Position numbers and translations under genes: made by a program. A stretch of DNA of 43,458 bases. Origin: JAWXTP01 sp044433415 (GTDB taxonomy: Bacteria > Bacteroidota > Bacteroidia > Bacteroidales > Rikenellaceae). Within the stretch, counting starts at the first letter, position 1. The number at the start of each line of letters is the position of its first letter. A model generated the notes under the pieces. It ran no database searches and had not been told where the DNA came from. It saw only the letters and a list, made by a program, of their open reading frames with translations. Shown piece by piece: positions 14,671 through 22,949 of the stretch. The stretch is taken from assembly GCA_044433415.1 (NCBI GenBank), contig JAWXTP010000012.1, positions 1 to 43,458 of the forward strand. The letters are read 5' to 3'.

Positions 14671-15606
14671 TTATCTCCATAAGGATTCATCTTGCCAATT
14701 CTGAGGAAACCCCATTGCTACTATATCAATAGATGGGTATTCGCTTAGCAATGTTGTAAGTTTTGCTTTAAAGCTATTTGCAGGAGATACCGAGAAGAGT
14801 AGATATTTAATCATACATAATCTGTAATATGTTCTACTATTATCAGTATCGCCTATCTCCCAACCAAACTTAGCTCGCTTAGGGGACATTACTGATAGTG
14901 GCAACACCCTATTCCATAAGCGACCATGATGACAACATATATTTCTTAGACCAGCTAGGGAGAGCATCCAACTCTCAAAAACATCAGAACTTAATCCCAC
15001 TTTTTGAGATATTTTCTTTTGTAATGACTTTTGATTTAGTCCTTTAAATATTCTACTTAAATTACCAAAGGTTAATATCTCTGCTATTATCCATGATGGT
15101 GGATATGGGTCTGAATATTTCTTTTTGAAATGTATAATGAAGTCATCCTTGCTACGCTCTATATCTCGATCTACATTGTGGATGAAACTTTTAAAGCCAT
15201 CAATTTCTATCTCTTTCTTATTGTGTTTATCATAGCTTCTAATAACTCTGTAATTTCGAGGATTAGTCAACCAAAAAGGGTCATCATAAAATTCACTTGC
15301 TGTATTTACAATAATGCTCCTAATTGCCACTTCGATCTTTTCAATCTCATTAAAACAAAGCAGACGCAACTTTCTATCAAAGCGATACATGTCCATCGCT
15401 TTTTTGAATGAGCTATTAATTTTATATTGATGATCTTTCTTAGGCTCTTTCAAAAGTGGAAAGAAGTACGCACTTAGTCTAAAGTAGCCAATGTTATGAA
15501 TATAAGCAGAAGCCTTCTCTTTGTCGGCTATTTGCATACCTCGCTGCTGGAGTATCTCCACAAGTTCAGTTGGGGTACTGTATCTCTTTAAAAAATAAGT
15601 TTTCAT
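14671..15606 (-). CDS. Abi_2-family abortive-infection protein (AbiD/F type)
   Basis: About 311 residues from the preferred start at 15606 (MKTYFLKRYSTPTELVEIL); an upstream ATG at 15642 adds 12 residues. IHNIGYFRLSAYFFPLL is the N-terminal Abi_2 motif. LRNICCHHGRLWNR carries the R-N-x-x-x-H HEPN-type ribonuclease motif. YRFDRKLRLLCFNEIEKIEVAIR is the central conserved helix. Family members block phage growth, probably by cleaving RNA when triggered. It is a lone gene with its own terminator between the hxs unit and repeat elements, inside the region bounded by the dbpA-end repeats. A defence cargo is consistent with an island. Confidence 0.88.
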   Translation of the reverse strand: MKTYFLKRYSTPTELVEILQQRGMQIADKEKASAYIHNIGYFRLSAYFFPLLKEPKKDHQYKINSSFKKAMDMYRFDRKLRLLCFNEIEKIEVAIRSIIVNTASEFYDDPFWLTNPRNYRVIRSYDKHNKKEIEIDGFKSFIHNVDRDIERSKDDFIIHFKKKYSDPYPPSWIIAEILTFGNLSRIFKGLNQKSLQKKISQKVGLSSDVFESWMLSLAGLRNICCHHGRLWNRVLPLSVMSPKRAKFGWEIGDTDNSRTYYRLCMIKYLLFSVSPANSFKAKLTTLLSEYPSIDIVAMGFPQNWQDESLWR

Positions 15607-15774
15607 AGGTATATAAAAAAAACGACCCGCCGATTTGAGCATTATAAAGAGGCTTGGCAGGTACTATTAGGTACAAATTTAATACACTTTGGGGAAATAT
15701 CCAAATATTTTCTGAAATATTTTCAAATTGCATGCGTAATTTCTAAAAAAGACTCATAATGACGGCAAGTGGTT

Positions 15775-15990
15775 TTCTTTTTCGGACTAAGTGTTTGATA
15801 ACGACACGATCTATTGTAGGGGCAGCCTTTATGCCTGCCCACATATAAGGCGCTCGTCGCCGTTGATGATTCATTTGTATACACCATAGATAATATAACA
15901 AATTGGTACAGTGCCGTACAGTCTGGGCAGGCATAAAGGCTGCCCCTACAAAAGCCCATCATGTTATCAAACATTTAGTCTGAAAAAGAA
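15775..15990. mobile_element. MITE-like palindromic element, about 216 bp
   Basis: Outer 28-bp imperfect inverted repeats lie at 15775-15802 and 15963-15990 (26 of 28 identical as complements). Inside them are perfect 28-bp inverted repeats at 15814-15841 and 15924-15951, each containing GGGGCAGCCTTTATGCCTGC. The ~80-bp centre has no recognisable gene. The ORFs crossing the element read through the palindrome and show no transposase motif. This architecture fits a non-autonomous transposable element; I could not identify flanking target duplications. Confidence 0.82.
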
Positions 15991-16027
15991 CCTTGTTTGT
16001 TGTAATTAATTATTATTGTCCGATTTT

Positions 16028-16145
16028 GGGACAGATGGGACAAATGGGACGGATGGGACAAATGGGACATCGGACATCGGACAATGGGACAGATGGGACG
16101 CGACAAGCGTGGAAAGATTGCTGGAAAGATTTCCACGCTTGTCGC
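16028..16145. repeat. Interspersed repeat copy 3 with GGGACARAT minisatellite and perfect hairpin
   Basis: Nine-bp units of the type GGGACAGAT/GGGACAAAT (with two 7-bp variants) fill 16028-16099. They are followed by a perfect 16-bp inverted repeat, GCGACAAGCGTGGAAA at 16100-16115 and its complement at 16130-16145, with a 14-nt loop. The arms are identical to those of copies 1 and 2; only the tandem unit differs. Confidence 0.9.
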
Positions 16146-16161
16146 CATTATAAGCAAACAA

Positions 16162-16188
16162 AGAGGGCAACCTTTTGGGTCACCCTCT
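16162..16188 (-). terminator. Terminator downstream of dbpA
   Basis: 11-bp stem with two G-U pairs (AGAGGGTGACC/GGTTGCCCTCT on the minus strand), 5-nt loop, followed by TTTGTTTG. It lies about 60 bp beyond the helicase stop, on the island side of the direct repeat. Confidence 0.7.
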
Positions 16189-16244
16189 GATTTGTTGTGA
16201 TTGTATTTTTAGTTATGTAAAATACAATATTGGCGAAAGCACAA

Positions 16245-16290
16245 AACTTACATAGATTTAACAATTTTGCACTTTTTCCCTTTAATTTTT
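16245..16290. repeat. Direct repeat at the dbpA 3' end (right end of island)
   Basis: This is the partner of 10761-10806 (44 of 46 identical, same orientation). It covers the last 13 codons, stop codon and 3 bp beyond of the helicase gene. The 5.4 kb between the two copies contains hxsDBCA, the structured RNA, Abi_2 and the MITE. Confidence 0.88.
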
Positions 16291-17555
16291 TCTTTTGACA
16301 CCTTTTTTAACATGTCATTTGCGACGGTTCTTTTAACAGCAACATAGCACATGTAGTCTTTAAGGTCTATCATTCCTATGTCACTTTTTTCTATACCGCC
16401 CTTTTGACAAAAGAAGCCTACAACGTCTATACGGCTAAGTTTATCCTTCTTGCCACGTCCTATGTAGATGGTCATGTATTCAGGAGTGTACTCGTAAGTG
16501 TCAAATCTTTCAGGAGAGTAGTGTTCTAAATCAGTAGGGACATAGGCGCTTAGTTTCATTTCTTTTTGGTGTAAGATATATGAAACACCATTACCGCCCA
16601 TACGTGCAGTACGGCCGTTTCTATGGATAAACGCTTCTTGTGATTGAGGCATTTGGTAGTGTATCACACATTCTACACCGTCCACATCTATACCCCTAGC
16701 TGCTAGATCTGTAGTTACAAGAACATTACAGCTGTGGTTTTTGAACTTTGTCATTACCCACTCTCTGTCTTTCTGTTCTATAGCTCCATGGAAGTAGCTA
16801 GCTTCTATGTTGTTGCGTTCTAGGTATTCAGCTATTTCTTCTGTCACCTCTCTGTAGTTACAGAAAACAATAGTCTTTGCTCCTTTTTGCTCGCATATTA
16901 AATCAAAGAGCTTGTTTCTAACTCTAGCACCCTCAACCTCAACGATTTTAGAAGTAATCTGAGGTTTTAGGTCATCTTCTACCACAAAATCTAGTAAATG
17001 GTAATCCTTAGCAAATTTAACATAGGCAGGGATTTCAGTGAAATTGGTTGCTGAGATAAGTATACGCTTTTTAAGACCTACTAGTCTATCAAAAACTTCA
17101 CCCATTTCTTCAATGAAGCCCATTTCTAGGGACTTGTCAAACTCATCAAGTATAACAGTTTCTATGTGACGAGTTGTGATAACTCCTTTTTTGATATGGT
17201 CTAGAAGTCGGCCTACTGTACCTACAACAATGTGAGGTGCTGTTGCAAGGCTTCTTCTTTCTATATCAGCCTTATGCCCTCCATAGCAACAAACAACACG
17301 TTTATCGCCTTTAATCTGTCTAAGAACTTCCTCAATTTGTAGAGCTAGCTCTCTAGTTGGAACGACGATAATAACCGATGTAGTATCATCTTTAAAAGTC
17401 GTATATTCTAGCATTGGTAATAAATAAGCCAATGTTTTTCCCGACCCTGTAGATGAAACTAACATTATGTCTTCGTGTTTTGGGTAATCGCTAAGCATTG
17501 CATTTTGTACGCTATTTAGCGACTCAATTCCCATTCTTTTTAATTTATCCTGCAT
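16248..17555 (-). CDS. dbpA: DEAD-box-type RNA helicase, DbpA-like
   Basis: 435 residues. Motif I SSTGSGKT, Ia PTRELALQ, Ib TVGRLLDH, motif II VILDEFDKS (DEFD rather than DEAD), motif III SATN, and motif VI HRNGRTARMGG are all in order. The last ~80 residues (TIYIGRGKKDKLSRIDVVGFF, KSDIGMIDLKDYMCYVAV) match the DbpA C-terminal RNA-binding domain that targets 23S rRNA in DbpA/YxiN proteins. The expected role is ATP-dependent RNA remodelling in 50S assembly. It follows the arg operon on the same strand after a 166-bp gap but is probably independent. Its 3' end appears to serve as the integration point of the adjacent island. Confidence 0.92.
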   Translation of the reverse strand: MQDKLKRMGIESLNSVQNAMLSDYPKHEDIMLVSSTGSGKTLAYLLPMLEYTTFKDDTTSVIIVVPTRELALQIEEVLRQIKGDKRVVCCYGGHKADIERRSLATAPHIVVGTVGRLLDHIKKGVITTRHIETVILDEFDKSLEMGFIEEMGEVFDRLVGLKKRILISATNFTEIPAYVKFAKDYHLLDFVVEDDLKPQITSKIVEVEGARVRNKLFDLICEQKGAKTIVFCNYREVTEEIAEYLERNNIEASYFHGAIEQKDREWVMTKFKNHSCNVLVTTDLAARGIDVDGVECVIHYQMPQSQEAFIHRNGRTARMGGNGVSYILHQKEMKLSAYVPTDLEHYSPERFDTYEYTPEYMTIYIGRGKKDKLSRIDVVGFFCQKGGIEKSDIGMIDLKDYMCYVAVKRTVANDMLKKVSKEKIKGKKCKIVKSM

Positions 17556-17721
17556 AGGAGTTTTTGTTAATTATTAATATTTAGTAGTTTCCTGTCGTAT
17601 GCTTTACTTGTTTTCTTGGGTGTTAGAATGGCAATTAGCCTGTTTCCATGAGTGTTACATAACGTCCACGATTGTCCGCTATTGGGAAAAGCCTTCACCA
17701 ATGCTAATAAGCAAAACTCAC

Positions 17722-18501
17722 TTACTCAACTAATGTTGTTCCGCCATAGTTAGGTTCACTCACAGCCTCCGACGAACAAATGACAACCTTTGCCACTCCG
17801 TTATCTATAGCCTTGAAAGCGTTAGTAAGTTTTGGTAACATGCCGTCTACAATAACACCTTCCGATTTTAACTGTTCAAAATAAGCAGGTGTGATTTCTG
17901 AGATTACAGAATTGTCATCATTAACATCTGTTAAGACACCTCTTTTTTCAAAACAATATACAAGCTCTGTTTCGTATTCTTTAGCTAGTGCTTGCGCAAT
18001 AGTAGAAGCTATAGTGTCAGCATTTGTATTTAACAGTTCATTCTCTGTGCTGATAGTTATAGGAGCTACAACCATGGTGTAACCATTATCTATATACATC
18101 TTAGCAGTTTTTATAGAGAAATTATCAATTATAGGGTCACCAACATAGCCATAATCTACAGGGTTAGGCTTACGCTTGTTAGAGACAATAAGACCTCCAT
18201 CAGCTCCACACATACCTATAGCATCAACGTTTTCAGCACGTAATTTAGCTACTATGTTTTTGTTGATAAGACCTGCATAAACCATGGTTACAACTTTCAG
18301 AGTTTCTGCATCTGTAACTCTACGGCCTTCTATCATTTGTGCTTCTATACCAACCGATTTTGATATTTGTGTGGCGATTTTTCCACCTCCGTGAACTAGG
18401 ATTTTAGCACCACTTATAGTAGCAAAATCCCTGAGAAACTTATCTAGCTTCTCAGGGTTATCTACTACATTACCACCTATTTTTATTACTTTAACGTTCA
18501 T
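17722..18501 (-). CDS. argB: Acetylglutamate (or succinylglutamate) kinase
   Basis: 259 residues of the amino-acid kinase fold: KVIKIGGNVVDN at the N-terminus, the phosphate-binding HGGGKIATQIS, GRRVTDAETL, GLINKNIVA, and NADTIASTIA. It phosphorylates the gamma-carboxyl of N-acyl-glutamate in arginine synthesis. In Bacteroides-type bacteria the acyl group is reported to be succinyl rather than acetyl; the sequence does not decide. It is the last gene of the arg operon, 8 bp after argD. Confidence 0.94.
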   Translation of the reverse strand: MNVKVIKIGGNVVDNPEKLDKFLRDFATISGAKILVHGGGKIATQISKSVGIEAQMIEGRRVTDAETLKVVTMVYAGLINKNIVAKLRAENVDAIGMCGADGGLIVSNKRKPNPVDYGYVGDPIIDNFSIKTAKMYIDNGYTMVVAPITISTENELLNTNADTIASTIAQALAKEYETELVYCFEKRGVLTDVNDDNSVISEITPAYFEQLKSEGVIVDGMLPKLTNAFKAIDNGVAKVVICSSEAVSEPNYGGTTLVE

Positions 18502-18509
18502 ATTATATG

Positions 18510-19637
18510 TTAAGATAAATATTTAGCCAATGCTTTAAGTAAAATGTCGCAATGTTCTTTAGTTATGTTAAGGGCTGGTAATAAACGGAATACGTTTTTC
18601 TTGCCTGAGCTACCCACAAAGATTTTTTCATCAAATAGTAGGGCTTTACGAAGTGCAGCGCTATCTTCTTCAAGCTCTATACCTATCATTAAACCTCTAC
18701 CTCTAACTTCTTTAACTTTAGGGAATTTGCTGATTTCTGCCATAAGGTAGTCACCCATAACTTTAGCGTTTTCAATCAAGTTGTTTTCTAGCATCTCATC
18801 ACATACAGCGATAGCAGCAGCACAAGCTAGTTGGTTACCACCAAAAGTAGTACCTAACATACCATATTTAGGAGCAAATTTATCAGAAATAGAAATAGCA
18901 CCTATAGGGAAACCATTACCTATACCCTTAGCCATAGTGTAGATGTCAGCCTCGATACCTGCATAATCTGTAGCATAATATTTACCTGAACGACCACAGC
19001 CACATTGTACACAGTCGGCGATATATACAGCTTCATAAGCATCACAAAGATTACGAACAAGGCGCATAAAACTGTCTTCTGCCATTACAATACCTCCAAC
19101 ACCTTGGATAGCTTCCATGATAACTGCACAGATTTCATTTTCTGCGAAGCATTTTTCTAAAGCCTCTGCATCATTAAGAGGTAAGAAAATGATATTGTCA
19201 GTTTCGTTAATTGGAGCAACAATATTAGGATTGTCAGTAGCTGCAACAGCTAAAGAAGTTCTACCGTGGAAAGCTCCTTTGAAAGCGATAACTTTTTTCT
19301 TGCCATTAGAGAAAGATGCTAATTTTAAAGCATTCTCATTAGCTTCAGCACCTGAGTTGCATAAGAAAAGTTGGTAGTTATCTTTACCCGATAGACGACC
19401 TAATTTTTCTGTAAGCTCATTCTGAATATTTATTTTTACTGAGTTAGAGTAAAAACCTATGTTGTTTAATTGTTCTGTTAATTTAGATACATAGTGAGGG
19501 TTAGTGTGACCTATAGATATAACAGCGTGACCACCATACATATCTAAATACTTTGTACCTTCACTATCCCAAACATAAGAACCTTCAGCTTTTACGATTT
19601 CTAGGTCGTAAACTGGATATACATCAAATAATTTCAT
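18510..19637 (-). CDS. argD: N-acylornithine aminotransferase
   Basis: 375 residues, class III PLP-dependent aminotransferase: LCNSGAEANENALKLA, AFHGRTSLAVAAT, the internal aldimine lysine in MAKGIGNGFPIGA, and GTTFGGNQLACAAA. It converts N-acyl-glutamate semialdehyde to N-acylornithine (acetyl or succinyl). It is separated from argC by a 104-bp gap containing a strong hairpin at 19672-19703, so expression of argD-argB relative to the first genes may be set there by partial termination or RNA processing. Confidence 0.94.
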   Translation of the reverse strand: MKLFDVYPVYDLEIVKAEGSYVWDSEGTKYLDMYGGHAVISIGHTNPHYVSKLTEQLNNIGFYSNSVKINIQNELTEKLGRLSGKDNYQLFLCNSGAEANENALKLASFSNGKKKVIAFKGAFHGRTSLAVAATDNPNIVAPINETDNIIFLPLNDAEALEKCFAENEICAVIMEAIQGVGGIVMAEDSFMRLVRNLCDAYEAVYIADCVQCGCGRSGKYYATDYAGIEADIYTMAKGIGNGFPIGAISISDKFAPKYGMLGTTFGGNQLACAAAIAVCDEMLENNLIENAKVMGDYLMAEISKFPKVKEVRGRGLMIGIELEEDSAALRKALLFDEKIFVGSSGKKNVFRLLPALNITKEHCDILLKALAKYLS

Positions 19638-19671
19638 AATCTTTGATTTTTTTAACGGTTGTATGTATGTA

Positions 19672-19703
19672 AAGGGGACTTCTAAATTATTAGAACTCCC
19701 CTT
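19672..19703. repeat. Intercistronic hairpin between argC and argD
   Basis: Arms AAGGGGACTTCTAA and TTAGAACTCCCCTT pair over 14 positions with one mismatch and a 4-nt loop; T residues follow on the plus strand and a short T run on the minus. A related palindrome occurs at 32373-32419, so this is a dispersed palindromic unit. It could give partial termination inside the arg operon. Confidence 0.7.
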
Positions 19704-19741
19704 TTTGTAAAACAGTTTCTATAAGACCCATAAAAGGGGTA

Positions 19742-20719
19742 TTAGAAAGCAAGAGGTTTTAATCTTAAACCTGCCATTTCGTCAAGTCCAAACATAAGGT
19801 TCATGTTTTGAACTGCTTGACCTGAAGCACCTTTTAATAGATTATCAATAATAGAAGTTATTAACAGCTTGTTTCCTTGTTTTGTAACATGTATAAGACC
19901 TTTGTTAGTGTTAACAACTTGTTTTAGGTGAATAGTTTTATCACTTACTGTTACGAAAGGAGCATCTGCATAGTAGTTTTTATATAACTCTATAGCTTCT
20001 TCTTCGCTAAGCTCACTGTCTAAATATATTGAAGCGATGATACCTCTAGCAAAGTCACCACGATAAGGAATGAAGTTAATATCTTTATCAAAAGTTGGTT
20101 GTAGGGTAGTCATAGTTTCACCTATCTCTAATAAGTGTTGGTGAGTAAAACATTTGTATGTTGACATGTTTGATAATCTCCAGCTAAAGTGTGAAGTTTT
20201 AGATAAAGATTGACCAGCACCTGTTGAACCTGTAATAGCAGAAACGTGAACTTCTGAATTTAAGTTGTTAGAAGCAGCAAGAGGTAACATGCCAAGTTGT
20301 AAAGCTGTAGCAAAACAACCAGGGTTAGCTATGTTTTGAGCATTTTTAACATCTTCTTTGTAAGTCTCAGAAAGACCATAAACAAAAGTTTTGTTACCTA
20401 TAGTACTTTTGTCTTTTAGACGGAAGTCTTGAGACAAGTCTATGATTTTAACACTATCAGGAATATCATTAGCTTCTAAAAACTTGCGTGCATCGCCATG
20501 ACCAACACATAAGAACATTACGTCAACGTCAACAGAAAATTCAGTAGAGAACTTCATTTCAGTATCACCTAACAAGTCAGAGTGTACCTCATAAAGATAG
20601 TTTCCACCATTTGAAGAAGATTGTACAAAAACTAATTCTACATCTGGGTGATTGATAAGTAGACGGCAAGCCTCACCTCCTGTATATCCTGCACCTCCAA
20701 TAATACCAGCTTTAATCAT
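19742..20719 (-). CDS. argC: N-acyl-gamma-glutamyl-phosphate reductase
   Basis: 325 residues. The NADP-binding GIIGGAGYTGGEACRLLINHP is at the start, the catalytic cysteine is in NPGCFATALQLG, and the later HQHLLEIGE and PYRGDFARGI segments are family-conserved. It reduces N-acylglutamyl-phosphate to the semialdehyde in arginine synthesis. The start codon is 2 bp after the argG stop, so the two are translationally close. It lies in the arg operon ahead of the intercistronic hairpin. Confidence 0.95.
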   Translation of the reverse strand: MIKAGIIGGAGYTGGEACRLLINHPDVELVFVQSSSNGGNYLYEVHSDLLGDTEMKFSTEFSVDVDVMFLCVGHGDARKFLEANDIPDSVKIIDLSQDFRLKDKSTIGNKTFVYGLSETYKEDVKNAQNIANPGCFATALQLGMLPLAASNNLNSEVHVSAITGSTGAGQSLSKTSHFSWRLSNMSTYKCFTHQHLLEIGETMTTLQPTFDKDINFIPYRGDFARGIIASIYLDSELSEEEAIELYKNYYADAPFVTVSDKTIHLKQVVNTNKGLIHVTKQGNKLLITSIIDNLLKGASGQAVQNMNLMFGLDEMAGLRLKPLAF

Positions 20720-20721
20720 AC

Positions 20722-21909
20722 TTATTCTCCTTTATTTACGTTACGGTGAATAGAAGTTTGGTTGCCGAAGATTTTACCAAAACCTCTAACGTCTTCGCCA
20801 GTCCAAGAGTTGTTCATTTCGCCATAGCTACCAAACTCGTCACTCATTAAATCGTGAGGAGTGTCAACACCAACAACCATGAAACGGTAAGGGTAAAGAG
20901 TTAAAATAACATCACCTGTTACATATCTTTGGCTTTTCTCTAACATAGCTTCCATGTCACGCATAACTGGATCATAGTATTGACCTTCGTGAAGGTGGTT
21001 GCCATAGAAAGCAGAGATTTGATCTTTCCAGAATAATTGCCATTTTGTTAAAGTGTGTTTCTCTAACATGTGGTGAGCTTTGATGATAACAACAGGAGCA
21101 GCAGCTTCAAAACCTACACGACCTTTGATGCCAATGATAGTGTCACCAACGTGCATATCACGACCAATAGCGTAAGCGCCTGCAATTTCTTGAACTTTAA
21201 GGATAGCTTCAATAGCGCCTAATTTTTCGCCATTAACAGCTACTAATTTACCTTCTTCAAAAGATAATACTAATTCCTCAGAACCTTCTTTAGTAAGTTT
21301 TGTAGGATAAGCCTCTTCAGGAAGAGTAGTTTGAGAAGTTAAAGTTTCTTTACCACCTATAGAAGTACCCCAGATACCTTGGTTGATAGAGTATTCAGCT
21401 TTTTTGAAGTCGAAGTCTACACCATAAGAACGTAAGTATTCAATTTCTTCTTCACGAGATAATCTTTTCTCTCTAATAAGAGCGATAACTTCAATCTCAG
21501 GAGCAAGAATATTGAAAATCATGTCAAAACGAACTTGGTCGTTACCAGCACCTGTAGAACCGTGGCAGATATAATCAGCACCGATTTCTTTTGCATATAA
21601 TGCAATAGCTGTAGCTTGAGAAATACGTTCCGCACTTACAGAAAGAGGGTAAGTTGCGTTTTTAAGCATATTACCATATACCATGAAACGGATAGTTTCG
21701 TCGTAATATTTTTCTGTTACGTCAAGGCAAGTAAAACTTTTGATACCTAAACCATTAGCACGTTCTTCGATTTTTGCTAATTCTTCTTTAGAGAATCCAC
21801 CTGTATTTGCAATTGCTGCGTGAACCTCAAGTCCCATCTCTTTAGATAGGTAAATGCCACAATATGATGTATCTAAACCACCACTGAAAGCTAAAACTAC
21901 TTTTTTCAT
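20722..21909 (-). CDS. argG: Argininosuccinate synthase
   Basis: 395 residues. The ATP-pyrophosphatase P-loop AFSGGLDTSYCG is at residues 7-18. HGSTGAGNDQVRFD is the substrate-binding segment, and DMHVGDTIIGIKGRVGFEAA is conserved in the family. It joins citrulline and aspartate using ATP. In this operon it precedes argC, so genes for the last and the earlier steps are co-transcribed. argF and argH are not in the window. Confidence 0.95.
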   Translation of the reverse strand: MKKVVLAFSGGLDTSYCGIYLSKEMGLEVHAAIANTGGFSKEELAKIEERANGLGIKSFTCLDVTEKYYDETIRFMVYGNMLKNATYPLSVSAERISQATAIALYAKEIGADYICHGSTGAGNDQVRFDMIFNILAPEIEVIALIREKRLSREEEIEYLRSYGVDFDFKKAEYSINQGIWGTSIGGKETLTSQTTLPEEAYPTKLTKEGSEELVLSFEEGKLVAVNGEKLGAIEAILKVQEIAGAYAIGRDMHVGDTIIGIKGRVGFEAAAPVVIIKAHHMLEKHTLTKWQLFWKDQISAFYGNHLHEGQYYDPVMRDMEAMLEKSQRYVTGDVILTLYPYRFMVVGVDTPHDLMSDEFGSYGEMNNSWTGEDVRGFGKIFGNQTSIHRNVNKGE

Positions 21910-21983
21910 ATTAGTATAATTTTTTTCAAAGGTAATATGTAAGTTAATAAGTACATGTGTTTAACTTGCATATTATCAGCTTT

Positions 21984-22601
21984 TTATTTGTTATATATTA
22001 TTGTATTCTTATCAATTATGTTATTGTTCAAGACTTCGTCTATACAGAAATCAATTTCATGAGTTTTAGGGTCGAAAATCATACCTGTACAAAGACAGTT
22101 TTTACGTTCTTTCATCTGTAGGATAGGGTAATTTACACAGCTTTCACAGCCTTTCCAGAAATCCTCGTCATCTGTAAGTTCTGAGTAAGGAACAGGAACA
22201 TAACCTAGCTCAGAGTTAATTTTCATAACTGCTAAACCTGTTGTTAGACCAAATAACTTAGAGTCTCCATATTTTTTTAGAGATAAAGCAAAGGTTTTTG
22301 TTTTTATAGCTTTTGCTAAGCCTAACTTTCTAAATAGAGGGTTAATGATAAGTCCTGAGTTAGCTACGTAATCACCATGCCCCCATGTTTCGATATAACT
22401 AAACCCAGCCCATCTGCCGTCTTTATGAAATGCAATAACAGCTTTATTATCTATCATTTTTTGAGCAACGTACTGTGCTGTACGTCTCGCGATACCTGTA
22501 CCTCTTGCTTTAGCACTTTCTGCCATTTCTGTGCAAATCTCTTCTGCATATGATACATGTGACTCGTTTGCCACCAGTACGTCAAAATCTTCAATTGTCA
22601 T
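21984..22601 (-). CDS. GNAT-family N-acyltransferase heading the arginine operon
   Basis: 205 residues. A GNAT fold is indicated by the strand NKAVIAFHKDGRWAGFSYIETW, the segment GLIINPLFRKLGLAKAIKTKTFAL (acetyl-CoA loop region, R-x-x-G-L-A), and the following helix. The C-terminal third is Cys-rich (CESCVNY, NCLC, DFCID), beyond the usual GNAT core. It is the first structural gene after the Arg-rich leader, 74 bp before argG. The window has no argA or argJ. An N-acetyl- or N-succinylglutamate synthase role is an attractive inference from position but is not proven by any motif. Confidence 0.75.
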   Translation of the reverse strand: MTIEDFDVLVANESHVSYAEEICTEMAESAKARGTGIARRTAQYVAQKMIDNKAVIAFHKDGRWAGFSYIETWGHGDYVANSGLIINPLFRKLGLAKAIKTKTFALSLKKYGDSKLFGLTTGLAVMKINSELGYVPVPYSELTDDEDFWKGCESCVNYPILQMKERKNCLCTGMIFDPKTHEIDFCIDEVLNNNIIDKNTIIYNK

Positions 22602-22725
22602 TTTAACAAATGTTATTTATATATGTATGTACGATTTAATAATCTTTTATGATACACTTATTGCTGTACGCAATTGTGTTTGGAAATAGAATTCTAAGGG
22701 AATATCCGATACTGAATCGAAAGAA

Positions 22726-22827
22726 CTATCGTCGTCGTCGTTCAACGCGTACAAGACATAGCCTAATAAGCTCAAAGCTAGGATACCTTGAGTCACTATT
22801 TTGCCTATTATTTAAAATCTTGTTCAT
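22726..22827 (-). CDS. Arginine-rich leader peptide of the arg operon
   Basis: A 33-codon ORF, ATG 22827 to TAG 22726-22728, located between the arg promoter and the first arg gene. Eight of 33 residues are Arg, and the last four sense codons are CGA-CGA-CGA-CGA directly before the stop (VERRRR). This fits a ribosome-stalling sensor of arginyl-tRNA. No clear T-run terminator follows. The leader segment 22747-22753 is, however, complementary to 22665-22671, which otherwise forms a local hairpin (22660-22674). I infer translational or transcriptional attenuation; the mechanism is unresolved. Confidence 0.7.
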   Translation of the reverse strand: MNKILNNRQNSDSRYPSFELIRLCLVRVERRRR

Positions 22828-22949
22828 TACGATAAAATCATTTATTTAAAAAAATGTACGTTTTATCAGTAACAATAATCTAATTTGTAGAAGTTCCTTT
22901 TAGTGCATTTAAAGCCTTCAGTAGCCATTGTTCTGATTAAACAACCCCA

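Noticed and set aside
15723..15974. Two overlapping minus-strand ORFs (83 and 63 codons)
   Set aside because: They read through the palindromic arms of the MITE-like element and show no transposase motif.
22649..22849. Plus-strand 66-codon ORF with an RRRR stretch
   Set aside because: It is the antisense shadow of the Arg leader; it lies on the strand facing birA, not arg, and has no promoter in front.
22860..22930. A second short minus-strand ORF (20 codons) ahead of the Arg leader
   Set aside because: It has no biased codon run and no link to arginine; likely chance.
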